Shown: one piece after another, positions 16,344 to 24,490 of the stretch
Layout: each line of letters begins with the position of its first letter
Position numbering within the stretch: the first letter of the stretch is position 1
DNA from: Bacteroidia bacterium
Lineage (GTDB): Bacteria; Bacteroidota; Bacteroidia; Cytophagales; Cyclobacteriaceae
Assembly (NCBI GenBank): GCA_030432655.1
Contig: JAUILA010000004.1
Coordinates: forward strand, 62,001-126,000
Direction of reading: 5' to 3'
Length of the DNA stretch: 64,000 nucleotides
Notes under the pieces: generated by a model
Told to the model about the DNA's origin: nothing
What the model saw: only the letters and a program-made list of their open reading frames with translations
The model's database searches: none
Translations under genes and position numbers: made by a program

Positions 16344-17255
16344 ATGAAGATTTATGTAAATGATGAAATTTCACCCCTGAAGGCAGTTGTGCTCGGAACC
16401 GCGGAGAAATTCGGAGGCAAGCCGAAGCTGGAGGAGGCGTATGATCCCAAGACGCGGGAGAATATCCTGGCGGATACTTTTCCCGAAGAAGATGATCTGG
16501 TGGAGGAACTTGACGGGTTTCGTCAGGTGCTGGAAAAATACGGGGTCCGGGTATACCGGCCGGAAATCATTGATGGCTTCAACCAGATATTCTCCAGGGA
16601 TATAGGGTTTGTAATTGAGGATAAATTTATTAAACCCCGGATTTTAAAGAACCGTACGCGGGAAATTGAGGGAATCCAGTTCATTATTGATGAAATTCCT
16701 GACAGCCAGGTCTTGCATGTGCCGGATGGGGTACGTATTGAGGGCGGCGATGTGATGCCCTGGAAAGACCAGATTTTTATCGGGTATTCGGAGCAGGAGG
16801 ATTTTGAAAATTATGTTGTTGCCCGGACGAATGCAGAGGGAGTGGAATTTCTGAAGGAGAGTTTTCCGGGAAAGGAAGTTCGATCGTTCGAGCTTGTAAA
16901 GTCCGATGTGGATCCTCGGGAGAATGCACTTCACCTGGACTGCTGTTTTCAGCCGGTGGGAAGGGATATGGCTATTCTGTATCCGGGCGGATTTAAACAT
17001 AAGGCAGATGTGGACTTCCTGATCAATTACTTTGGCCGGGAGAATATAATCGAAATTACCCGGGAAGAAATGTACAGGATGAATTCGAATGTGTTTTCAA
17101 TTTCGCCGGAGGTGGTCGTTTCCGAGCTGGGATTTGACAGGCTGAATGCCGAACTTACCGACCGGGGATTGAAGGTCGAGGCGATCAGGTATTCAGAGAC
17201 GGCGAAAATGGAGGGATTGTTCAGATGTTCCACCTTACCACTTCTTCGCGGGTAA
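16344..17255 (+). CDS. Amidinotransferase / arginine deiminase-family hydrolase
   Basis: A 303-residue member of the guanidino-group-modifying superfamily (beta/alpha propeller). IEGGDVMPW near residue 132 carries the acidic substrate-binding residue. ALHLDCCF near residue 195 holds the catalytic His, and LFRCSTLPLLR at the C terminus holds the nucleophilic Cys. Relatives include arginine deiminases, dimethylargininases and amidinotransferases, so the reaction breaks or transfers the C-N bond of a guanidinium group. The exact substrate cannot be read; arginine, a methylated arginine or an agmatine derivative are all possible. It is the first gene of the operon, 10 bp before ctlX, and divergent from speA. 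Confidence 0.75.
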   Translation: MKIYVNDEISPLKAVVLGTAEKFGGKPKLEEAYDPKTRENILADTFPEEDDLVEELDGFRQVLEKYGVRVYRPEIIDGFNQIFSRDIGFVIEDKFIKPRILKNRTREIEGIQFIIDEIPDSQVLHVPDGVRIEGGDVMPWKDQIFIGYSEQEDFENYVVARTNAEGVEFLKESFPGKEVRSFELVKSDVDPRENALHLDCCFQPVGRDMAILYPGGFKHKADVDFLINYFGRENIIEITREEMYRMNSNVFSISPEVVVSELGFDRLNAELTDRGLKVEAIRYSETAKMEGLFRCSTLPLLRG

Positions 17256-17265
17256 CAGATAAGGC

Positions 17266-18219
17266 ATGAGTCAGCAAATCACCGATACTATTTTAATGAT
17301 ACGCCCTGTTAATTTTCGGCTGAACGAGGAAACTGCCGTGAATAATTACTACCAGCAGGCGCTTGAAGGAATTACCAGCGAAGAAATCAGGGAACGTTCG
17401 CAGCAGGAATTTGACGTTTTTGTTGAGAAGCTTCGTAAAGCAGGAGTTGAAGTTATAGTAATAAACGATACGGAGGAACCCCAGACGCCTGACAGTATTT
17501 TTCCCAATAACTGGGTGTCATTTCACCAGGACGGACGGGTGGGCCTGTACCCGATGTTCGCTGCTAACCGAAGACAGGAGAGAAGAAATGACATCCTGGA
17601 AACATTAACGGAATCATACGGCCTTAAGATCAGTGAGGTGGTGGATTTCAGTTACCTGGAGAATGAAGGACGCTTTCTGGAAGGAACCGGAAGTATCGTA
17701 ATGGACCGGGACAACCGGGTGGCGTATGCTGCACTTTCTGAACGAACAGATGCGGAGTCACTGCGGCGGTTTTGCAAGGAATTTAATTATTCTCCCGTCA
17801 CATTCACAGCCTATCAGACGGTGGGTGAAAAACGCCTCCCGATTTACCATACGAATGTGATGATGTGCGTGGCCGATCAGTTTGCTATTTTATGTGCAGA
17901 TTGTATAGATGATCAGGAAGAAAGGGCGGAAGTGATCCGGTCACTTAAACAATCCGGTAAGGAAGTGATTTATATAAGTGAAGAACAAAAAAACCGGTTT
18001 GCCGGCAATATGCTGCAGGTTCATGCCAGGGGAGATGAAAACGCTAAGTTCCTTGTCATGTCCGGGGCGGCTTTTACATCACTGACCCCGGACCAAAAAC
18101 AGGCAATTGAGAAGTACGGAGATATTATCTACAGTTCACTTGATACCATAGAGGCATTGGGCGGGGGCAGCGCCCGTTGCATGATGGCAGAGGTTTTTTT
18201 GCCACCGACAAAAGCTTAA
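17266..18219 (+). CDS. ctlX: CtlX-like citrulline utilisation hydrolase
   Basis: A 317-residue protein of the same guanidino-modifying superfamily but a different branch. PDSIFPNNWVSFH near residue 72, ENEGRFLEGTGS near 130, YHTNVMM near 200 with the catalytic His, and GGGSARCMMAEVF near the C terminus with the nucleophilic Cys match CtlX. That enzyme was described as acting on the ureido group of citrulline to give ornithine. Citrulline is what an arginine deiminase would make, so this gene and its upstream neighbour could act in sequence. The family assignment is from motifs and is fairly strong; the pathway is inference. Confidence 0.8.
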   Translation: MSQQITDTILMIRPVNFRLNEETAVNNYYQQALEGITSEEIRERSQQEFDVFVEKLRKAGVEVIVINDTEEPQTPDSIFPNNWVSFHQDGRVGLYPMFAANRRQERRNDILETLTESYGLKISEVVDFSYLENEGRFLEGTGSIVMDRDNRVAYAALSERTDAESLRRFCKEFNYSPVTFTAYQTVGEKRLPIYHTNVMMCVADQFAILCADCIDDQEERAEVIRSLKQSGKEVIYISEEQKNRFAGNMLQVHARGDENAKFLVMSGAAFTSLTPDQKQAIEKYGDIIYSSLDTIEALGGGSARCMMAEVFLPPTKA

Positions 18220-18237
18220 CACAACAATTTCAAGATT

Positions 18238-19209
18238 ATGGAAAAGACAATTTCATCGTTTATTGAAAAGCACTTTCTTCACTTTAACGCGGCAGCGCTT
18301 GTGGATGCCGCAAAGGGGTATAAAGCGCACCTGGAATCGGGGAAAAAAATGCTTGTATCCCTGGCCGGGGCAATGAGTACTGCCGAGCTGGGTAAATCCT
18401 TTGCCGAAATGATTCGCAAGGACAAGGTTCAAATTATCTCTTGTACCGGAGCCAACCTTGAGGAGGATGTAATGAACCTGGTGGCGCATTCGCATTATAA
18501 GCGTATTCCTCATTATCGTGACCTCACTCCTAAGGAGGAATGGGACCTGCTGCAGGATGGTATGAACAGGGTAACAGATACCTGTATTCCGGAAGAGGAA
18601 GCATTCCGGCATATTCAGCAACACATTTTTAAAATATGGAAAGACGCGGAGAATAATGGCGAACGCCTCTTTCCCCATGAATTCCTTTTTCGCCTGCTGA
18701 ATTCAGGTGTGATGAAAGATGCCTATGAAATCAACCCGGCAGACAGCTGGATGATAGCGGCGGCTGAGAGGAATCTGCCTATGGTGGTACCAGGTTGGGA
18801 AGATTCCACGCTTGGAAATATTTTTGCCTCATACTGTCTGAAAGGCGAATTGAAGGCGTCCACGATGAAGTCCGGCATTGAGTACATGACTTTCCTGGCC
18901 GATTGGTACACGGAGAATGCCGGTACTGACGGAATTGGTTTTTTCCAGATCGGTGGGGGCATCGCCGGTGACTTCCCGATCTGTGTGGTACCGATGTTAT
19001 ACCAGGACCTCGAGCGCACGGATACGCCGTTCTGGAGTTATTTTTGCCAGATATCGGATTCAACAACCAGCTACGGATCTTATTCAGGCGCGGTTCCGAA
19101 TGAAAAAATAACCTGGGGTAAGCTGGATATAAATACACCAAAATTCATAGTGGAGTCTGATGCCACCATTGTGGCACCGCTTATCTTTGCATATATACTG
19201 GGCTGGTAA
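18238..19209 (+). CDS. Deoxyhypusine synthase-like protein
   Basis: A 323-residue NAD-dependent enzyme of the deoxyhypusine synthase family. SCTGANLEEDVMN near residue 64 matches the nucleotide-binding segment, and ITWGKL gives the catalytic lysine (Lys295). True deoxyhypusine synthases have KHH after the GGG loop; here it reads GGGIAGDF (near residue 240), so the histidine is missing. Bacteria have no eIF5A, so protein modification is unlikely. Relatives in bacteria are thought to move an aminobutyl group between polyamines, for example to make homospermidine. The neighbours (arginine decarboxylase, guanidine hydrolases, nitrilase) support a polyamine substrate. It is 18 bp after ctlX and 3 bp before the GNAT/nitrilase gene. 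Confidence 0.8.
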   Translation: MEKTISSFIEKHFLHFNAAALVDAAKGYKAHLESGKKMLVSLAGAMSTAELGKSFAEMIRKDKVQIISCTGANLEEDVMNLVAHSHYKRIPHYRDLTPKEEWDLLQDGMNRVTDTCIPEEEAFRHIQQHIFKIWKDAENNGERLFPHEFLFRLLNSGVMKDAYEINPADSWMIAAAERNLPMVVPGWEDSTLGNIFASYCLKGELKASTMKSGIEYMTFLADWYTENAGTDGIGFFQIGGGIAGDFPICVVPMLYQDLERTDTPFWSYFCQISDSTTSYGSYSGAVPNEKITWGKLDINTPKFIVESDATIVAPLIFAYILGW

Positions 19210-19212
19210 TTT

Positions 19213-20754
19213 ATGGCAGAAAGCACAACCGATAGTAAACAGCACTTGCTGGTCGTAAGAAATCTGAAGGCGGGCGATTATGACCGTATCTCAGAGATCA
19301 TGGACGGGGCGTATACACTGATGAATGACATCTGGACGAAAACCCAGATCAAAAAACTCATCCGCTTATTCCCGGAAGGACAGCTTTGTGTTGAAGATAA
19401 TGGAAGAGTAGTGGCTTTTGCGTTGTCAATCATAGTGGATTATGATAAATATGGTGATACGCACACCTACCGGAAGATCACCGGTGATGAGTCATTCTCC
19501 ACGCACGATCCGGATGGTGATGTGCTGTACGCCATTGAAATTTCGGTGGACCCTGAATATCGCGGGATGCGACTTGGTCGAAGGCTGTACGATGCGAGGA
19601 AAGATCTGTGTGAGCATATGAATCTGCGTTCGATCGTAGCGGGCGGCAGAATGCCCAATTATCATAAGTATAGCCACGAATTGTCGCCGAAGGAGTACAT
19701 CCAGAAAGTACGTAAAAAAGAAATTTACGATCCTGTACTTTACTTCCAGACCTCTAATGATTTCCATGTCCGCAAGATCCTGAAAAATTATCTGCCGGGT
19801 GACAAGGCCTCCAAAAACTACGCGGTCCTGGTGGAATGGAATAATATCTATTACGAGGAGAAGGAATCACTGACTTCCCGAAAGGCAGCATATGCACGGA
19901 TCGGCGTGGTTCAGTGGCAGCTGCGTTCGGTCAGGTCGGTTGAATCATTCTTTGAGAATGTCGAGTTCTTTGTGGATGCGGTAAGTGGCTATAAGGCCGA
20001 TTTCCTGCTGTTTCCCGAATTGTTCAATGCCCCGTTGATGGCGGAGTTTAATGAGATCGATGCCGCCCAGGCGATCAGGAAGCTGGCCAATTACACCGAG
20101 CAGATCAGGGAAAAACTGTTGGATTTTGCCGTGAGCTATAATATCAATATCATCGCGGGCAGCATGCCGGTGTATGAAGACGAAAAACTGTATAATGTAG
20201 CCTATCTGTGCCGTCGCGACGGATCTTATGACAGCCAGTACAAAATTCATCCCACTCCTGCGGAAATAAGTGACTGGGGCATGTCGGGGGGGACCCGTCT
20301 TAAAGTGTTTGATACAGATGTGGCGAAGATCGGAATCCTGATCTGTTATGATGTTGAATTTCCGGAATTACCGAGATTGCTGGCTGAACAGGATATGGAA
20401 ATATTATTCGTTCCGTTTGCCACCGATATGCAAAACGGGTATCATCGCGTCCGGATTTGCAGCCAGGCCCGTGCTATAGAAAATGAGTGCTATGTGGCCA
20501 TCTCCGGTAGTGTAGGCAATCTGCCAAAGGTTTGGAACATGGATATCCAGTTTGGTCAGTCGGCGGTATTTTCGCCCTCTGACTTTGCCTTTCCCCACAC
20601 CGCTATCGTGGCAGAGGGAACCCCTAATACGGAAAATACGATCATTGCCGATGTCGACCTGAATGATCTCAAGGAATTACATACCCACGGAAGTGTCCGA
20701 AACCTGAAAGACAGGCGACATGACCTGTATGAGTTAAAATTGAAGAAGAAATGA
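19213..20754 (+). CDS. GNAT acetyltransferase / carbon-nitrogen hydrolase fusion
   Basis: A 513-residue two-domain protein. Residues about 12-215 form a GNAT acetyltransferase, with EISVDPEYRGMRLGRRLYD (near 110-130) as the acetyl-CoA loop. Residues about 225-510 form a nitrilase-superfamily amidohydrolase with the Glu-Lys-Cys triad: Glu269 in LFPELF, Lys344 in YKIHPTP and Cys378 in LICYDVEFPE. This bifunctional layout recurs in Bacteroidota. The hydrolase half is related to enzymes such as N-carbamoylputrescine amidase, which would fit the polyamine context, but the substrate is unproven. The stop codon overlaps the argS start by four bases. Confidence 0.87.
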   Translation: MAESTTDSKQHLLVVRNLKAGDYDRISEIMDGAYTLMNDIWTKTQIKKLIRLFPEGQLCVEDNGRVVAFALSIIVDYDKYGDTHTYRKITGDESFSTHDPDGDVLYAIEISVDPEYRGMRLGRRLYDARKDLCEHMNLRSIVAGGRMPNYHKYSHELSPKEYIQKVRKKEIYDPVLYFQTSNDFHVRKILKNYLPGDKASKNYAVLVEWNNIYYEEKESLTSRKAAYARIGVVQWQLRSVRSVESFFENVEFFVDAVSGYKADFLLFPELFNAPLMAEFNEIDAAQAIRKLANYTEQIREKLLDFAVSYNINIIAGSMPVYEDEKLYNVAYLCRRDGSYDSQYKIHPTPAEISDWGMSGGTRLKVFDTDVAKIGILICYDVEFPELPRLLAEQDMEILFVPFATDMQNGYHRVRICSQARAIENECYVAISGSVGNLPKVWNMDIQFGQSAVFSPSDFAFPHTAIVAEGTPNTENTIIADVDLNDLKELHTHGSVRNLKDRRHDLYELKLKKK

Positions 20755-22535
20755 TAGAATCTGCCTTAAAGCAGGACCTTTCACGGGCGTTCTCAGCCTG
20801 TTATGATATTAATATACCCGCTGATGAGATCAGCATTCAACCTACCAGGAGGGAGTTTGAAGGATCTCATACACTCGTTTGCTTTCCTTATCTGAAGCAG
20901 ACCCGTAAAAGTCCGGAGCAGACGGCAGAAGGTCTGGGTTCCTGGCTTGTGGAAAATTCCGTTGTAGTGAGCGGGTATAATGTGGTAAAAGGGTTTTTGA
21001 ATATTGTGGTGGAGGATAGTTCGTGGCTTCAGGAATTCTCCGGCATACTGGCGTCCGAAAATTACGGGAACTTTCCGGATCGGAAGGAAGAGGTGATGAT
21101 CGAATATTCGAGTCCGAATACCAATAAGCCATTACACCTTGGTCACCTCCGGAATAATTTCCTGGGCTGGTCTGTTGCTGAAATACTGAAGGCCAACGGA
21201 TATTCCGTGCATAAAGTGCAAATCATCAATGACCGCGGTATCCATATCTGTAAATCGATGGTCGCCTGGCAGCGGTACGGCGATGGAGAAACACCTGCCG
21301 AAACCGGGAAGAAAGGAGATAAGCTGGTGGGTGATTATTATGTGCGGTTTGACCGTGAATACAAAACGGAAATAAAGGAACTGGTTGAGCAGGGAATTCC
21401 TGAGGAGGAGGCTAAAAAGGAAGCTCCAATTTTGAAAGAAGCGCAGGAAATGTTGTTGCGCTGGGAACAAAAAGATCCCGAAGCAGTGCATTTATGGGAA
21501 CGGATGAATGGTTGGGTCTACAGCGGTTTTGATCAGACCTACAAGCAGATGGGTGTTGATTTTGACAAGCTGTATTACGAATCGGAAACCTACCTGCTGG
21601 GCAAGGAGGAAGTGCTGAAAGGGCTGGAGAAAGGGATATTTTTCCGAAAGGAAGATGGCTCGGTTTGGGTGGATCTCTCCAAGGAAGGCCTGGATCAGAA
21701 GTTGCTGCTCCGTTCTGATGGTACATCTGTTTATATGACGCAGGATATCGGTACCGCAATCCTCAGGTTTCGTGATTTCCCGGAAATTATCCGTCAGATT
21801 TATACAGTCGGTAACGAGCAGGAATATCATTTCAGGGTTCTTTTCCTGATTTTGGATAAGCTGGGATATTCCTGGGCCAAAGAATGCTACCATCTTTCCT
21901 ACGGGATGGTTGACTTGCCTACAGGCAAGATGAAATCAAGGGAAGGAACCGTGGTGGATGCCGATGACCTGATGAACGAGATGATCGCCACGGCCGAGGA
22001 GCACACCCGGGAGCTTGGAAAAATTGAGGGATTCAGTGGGGAAGAAGCCCGTGAACTGTATGAAATGGTTGGCCTGGGTGCCCTGAAATTCTTTTTGCTG
22101 AAAGTGGACCCTAAAAAGCGCATGTTATTTGATCCAAACGAATCAATTCAGTTCCAGGGCAATACCGCGCCGTTCATTCAGTATACCCATGCCCGGATAT
22201 CAGCCATTCTCCGAAAAGCGGAACAACTTGGCATCTCCGCCAATGAAGTTCCTGAAACCGGGAGCTTGCATGAGGTTGAGCGGATGCTGATCAATATGCT
22301 TGGCGACTATCCTGGACGGGTCGCCGAAGCGGGACAAAACTATGCCCCGGATATTATCGCGCAGTTTGTTTTTGACCTTTCAAAGGAATATAACCGGTTT
22401 TACCAGGAGATCTCCATTTTCAGTGAAGACGACGAGGAGTTGAGAACATTCAGGGTTGCCTTATCGGCCGTGGTTGCCCGGGTGATCAGGCATGGAATGA
22501 GCCTTTTGGGAATTAACGTACCTGAACAAATGTAA
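20751..22535 (+). CDS. argS: Arginyl-tRNA synthetase
   Basis: A 594-residue class I synthetase. The HIGH motif is NKPLHLGHLRN near residue 125. The KMSK position reads GKMKSREGTVVDADDL near 385, a common variant in bacterial ArgRS. The C-terminal anticodon-binding (DALR) domain runs from NTAPFIQYTHARISA onward. It charges tRNA-Arg with arginine. Its start overlaps the preceding GNAT/nitrilase stop (ATGA), and its stop overlaps the menA start by one base. It therefore sits inside the arginine/polyamine transcript, which may link arginine use in translation to the other enzymes. Confidence 0.95.
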   Translation: MIESALKQDLSRAFSACYDINIPADEISIQPTRREFEGSHTLVCFPYLKQTRKSPEQTAEGLGSWLVENSVVVSGYNVVKGFLNIVVEDSSWLQEFSGILASENYGNFPDRKEEVMIEYSSPNTNKPLHLGHLRNNFLGWSVAEILKANGYSVHKVQIINDRGIHICKSMVAWQRYGDGETPAETGKKGDKLVGDYYVRFDREYKTEIKELVEQGIPEEEAKKEAPILKEAQEMLLRWEQKDPEAVHLWERMNGWVYSGFDQTYKQMGVDFDKLYYESETYLLGKEEVLKGLEKGIFFRKEDGSVWVDLSKEGLDQKLLLRSDGTSVYMTQDIGTAILRFRDFPEIIRQIYTVGNEQEYHFRVLFLILDKLGYSWAKECYHLSYGMVDLPTGKMKSREGTVVDADDLMNEMIATAEEHTRELGKIEGFSGEEARELYEMVGLGALKFFLLKVDPKKRMLFDPNESIQFQGNTAPFIQYTHARISAILRKAEQLGISANEVPETGSLHEVERMLINMLGDYPGRVAEAGQNYAPDIIAQFVFDLSKEYNRFYQEISIFSEDDEELRTFRVALSAVVARVIRHGMSLLGINVPEQM

Positions 22536-23446
22536 TGGCTGCTGTTGGCCGCATATCACCCTGGCTTACCGCTTTACGGTTGAGGACCCTGCCCCTGGCT
22601 TTGTCCAGCATTGGTATGGGTAGTTTCCTGGCGCAGATGAATCATGCTTTTCGATGGGATATATTTGTTCTCGCCTGCCTGACCACAGTTTTCTTACAGA
22701 TTCTCTCCAACCTTGCCAATGACTATGGCGATTCTGTTCACGGCGCAGATTCGGAACACCGCGAAGGCCCGGCCAGGATGGTGCAGTCTGGTGCCATTTC
22801 ACCGGCAAGCATGCGTATCGCCATTGGATTTCTTATCGGGCTGAGCCTTGCCTGCGGCACTGCCCTGATTTATGTATCTATCGGATTTGACTGGCAGGTT
22901 TTCCTGTTCTTTCTTGGCCTGGGCCTGCTGGCCATCTTGGCGGCGGTTTATTATACGGCCGGTGATAATCCCTACGGCTACCTTGGACTGGGTGACTTGT
23001 CCGTTATTTTGTTTTTCGGTCTCGTGGGTGTTATTGGTGTTTATTACCTTTACACGGGGAGTATTGACACGGAAATTGCCCTGCCCGGAATTACCTGCGG
23101 CATGTTTGCCACGGCGGTACTGAACGTGAATAATATCCGGGATATCGAATCTGATAAGAAGGCGGGTAAGAACAGTATTCCGGTGCGTATCGGGAGGGAA
23201 AATGCCATATTTTATCATATAGCCCTGATAGCTGTTGGGTGGATGGCGGCCATTCTTTTTACCCTCCTTAATTACAATTCGCCCTGGCAGTTTGCCTATC
23301 TGATCTGCCTGCCGATGTTCATGATGAATGTTCGCGGTGTAATGACCAAAACTAAATCCGCCGAGCTTGATCCGTACCTCCGGCAGATGGCCCTGAGCAC
23401 ACTTGTCTTTGTGCTGCTTTTCGGTCTTTGCATGATCTATTTCTAA
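22535..23446 (+). CDS. menA: 1,4-dihydroxy-2-naphthoate polyprenyltransferase (MenA-like)
   Basis: A 303-residue UbiA-family prenyltransferase with about eight membrane helices. The first Asp-rich prenyl-diphosphate site is NLANDYGDSVHGAD near residue 62, and the second is NNIRDIESDKKAGK near residue 195. These match MenA, which attaches the isoprenoid tail in menaquinone synthesis. The start overlaps the argS stop (TAATG). No other men gene is in the window. A small palindrome, CAGGTAAATACCTG (23468-23481), follows the gene but has no T-run. Confidence 0.9.
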   Translation: MAAVGRISPWLTALRLRTLPLALSSIGMGSFLAQMNHAFRWDIFVLACLTTVFLQILSNLANDYGDSVHGADSEHREGPARMVQSGAISPASMRIAIGFLIGLSLACGTALIYVSIGFDWQVFLFFLGLGLLAILAAVYYTAGDNPYGYLGLGDLSVILFFGLVGVIGVYYLYTGSIDTEIALPGITCGMFATAVLNVNNIRDIESDKKAGKNSIPVRIGRENAIFYHIALIAVGWMAAILFTLLNYNSPWQFAYLICLPMFMMNVRGVMTKTKSAELDPYLRQMALSTLVFVLLFGLCMIYF

Positions 23447-23467
23447 TAATTCAATGGTGATAAATAG

Positions 23468-23481
23468 CAGGTAAATACCTG
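23468..23481. repeat. Perfect 14-bp palindrome between menA and the stress-protein gene
   Basis: CAGGTA and TACCTG flank AA. It has no following T-run, so it is not a terminator. It resembles the CAGGG(G)TA repeats upstream of glnN in its half-site and could be an operator for the universal stress protein gene, but this is only a resemblance. Confidence 0.35.
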
Positions 23482-23576
23482 TTCTGTGTTAGGGTGCGGA
23501 ATGACAGGAATTTAGTATCTTACTATAACGATTAAAAAAAGCGCGGGGTATGGCTCCGTGTAAAAAATCAAATGTT

Positions 23577-24422
23577 ATGAAAAAGATTCTAGTACCTACC
23601 GATTTTTCAGACCAGGCTGGTTATGCCATTGAGCTTTCAGCCATTCTGGCGCGAAGAATGAATGCCGAGCTTACCTTGCTGCATGTGGTGGTCGATGCAA
23701 CCCTTCCAAGTGTTCATTATACAGGTGAAGTCGCCTTGCCGGATATGCAGGACAGGTTATTTGTACTTAAATTAATCGAACGCGCCAAGGAGCAGATGGA
23801 AGACCTTGTCGCGGATGAAATGTTGCAAGGGATCAGTGTTCGAACAGAAATTCACGTAGGGGATATTTATTACGGGGTGAAGGAGATCATTAAGGAAAAG
23901 AATATTGACCTGGTGGTCATGGGCACGAAAGGATCCGGCGGTTTTGAGGAATTCCTGATTGGTTCCAATGCCGAAAGAGTGGTAAGGCATGCGCCTTGCC
24001 CGGTGATTACGGTACACGAGAAGATGAAGGATTTTAAACTGAATAAAGTCGTGTATGCCAATTCACTGGAGAATAAGGAACATTCCTGTGCGCCCATTCT
24101 CCTTGAACTGACAAAGGCATTTAACTCACACGTAGACCTGGTCAGGATCAATACACCTAATAACTTTAAACCGGATCACCTCATTTATCCGAAACTGCAG
24201 GAACTGGCAGATGAGACAGGATTTGAGGATTATGACTTGCACGTGTATAACGATAACTCGGAAGAAGCAGGCATACTGAATTTTGCCCAGCATGCTGATG
24301 CCGATATGATTGCCATGGCTACCCATGGACGGACAGGGCTGGCACATCTCCTGACCGGAAGCCTGGCCGAGTCGGTGGTCAATCATACACACAGGCCGGT
24401 CCTGACATTTATCAGCGAGTAG
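23577..24422 (+). CDS. Universal stress protein, tandem UspA domains
   Basis: A 281-residue protein with two UspA folds. The first (residues 1-145) begins MKKILVPTDFSDQAGYA and has the ATP-binding signature VVMGTKGSGGFEEFLIGSNAERV. The second (about 150-281) is shorter at its start and ends with MATHGRTGLAHLLTGSLAES. An upstream in-frame ATG at 23550 would add nine residues with no family match, so I prefer 23577. Such tandem proteins bind ATP and are induced under stress in many bacteria. It has no partner gene nearby. Confidence 0.88.
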   Translation: MKKILVPTDFSDQAGYAIELSAILARRMNAELTLLHVVVDATLPSVHYTGEVALPDMQDRLFVLKLIERAKEQMEDLVADEMLQGISVRTEIHVGDIYYGVKEIIKEKNIDLVVMGTKGSGGFEEFLIGSNAERVVRHAPCPVITVHEKMKDFKLNKVVYANSLENKEHSCAPILLELTKAFNSHVDLVRINTPNNFKPDHLIYPKLQELADETGFEDYDLHVYNDNSEEAGILNFAQHADADMIAMATHGRTGLAHLLTGSLAESVVNHTHRPVLTFISE

Positions 24423-24490
24423 TACCGGATTATTGTCAGCCAGTTCATGGAAATTTAAGAGGGATAGGCTAGATTAGATGTCTGCCGTAT

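Noticed and set aside
18238-19209. True deoxyhypusine synthase that modifies a translation factor
   Set aside because: Bacteria lack eIF5A and the histidine loop of the real enzyme is not present, so the family name is used only as a likeness.
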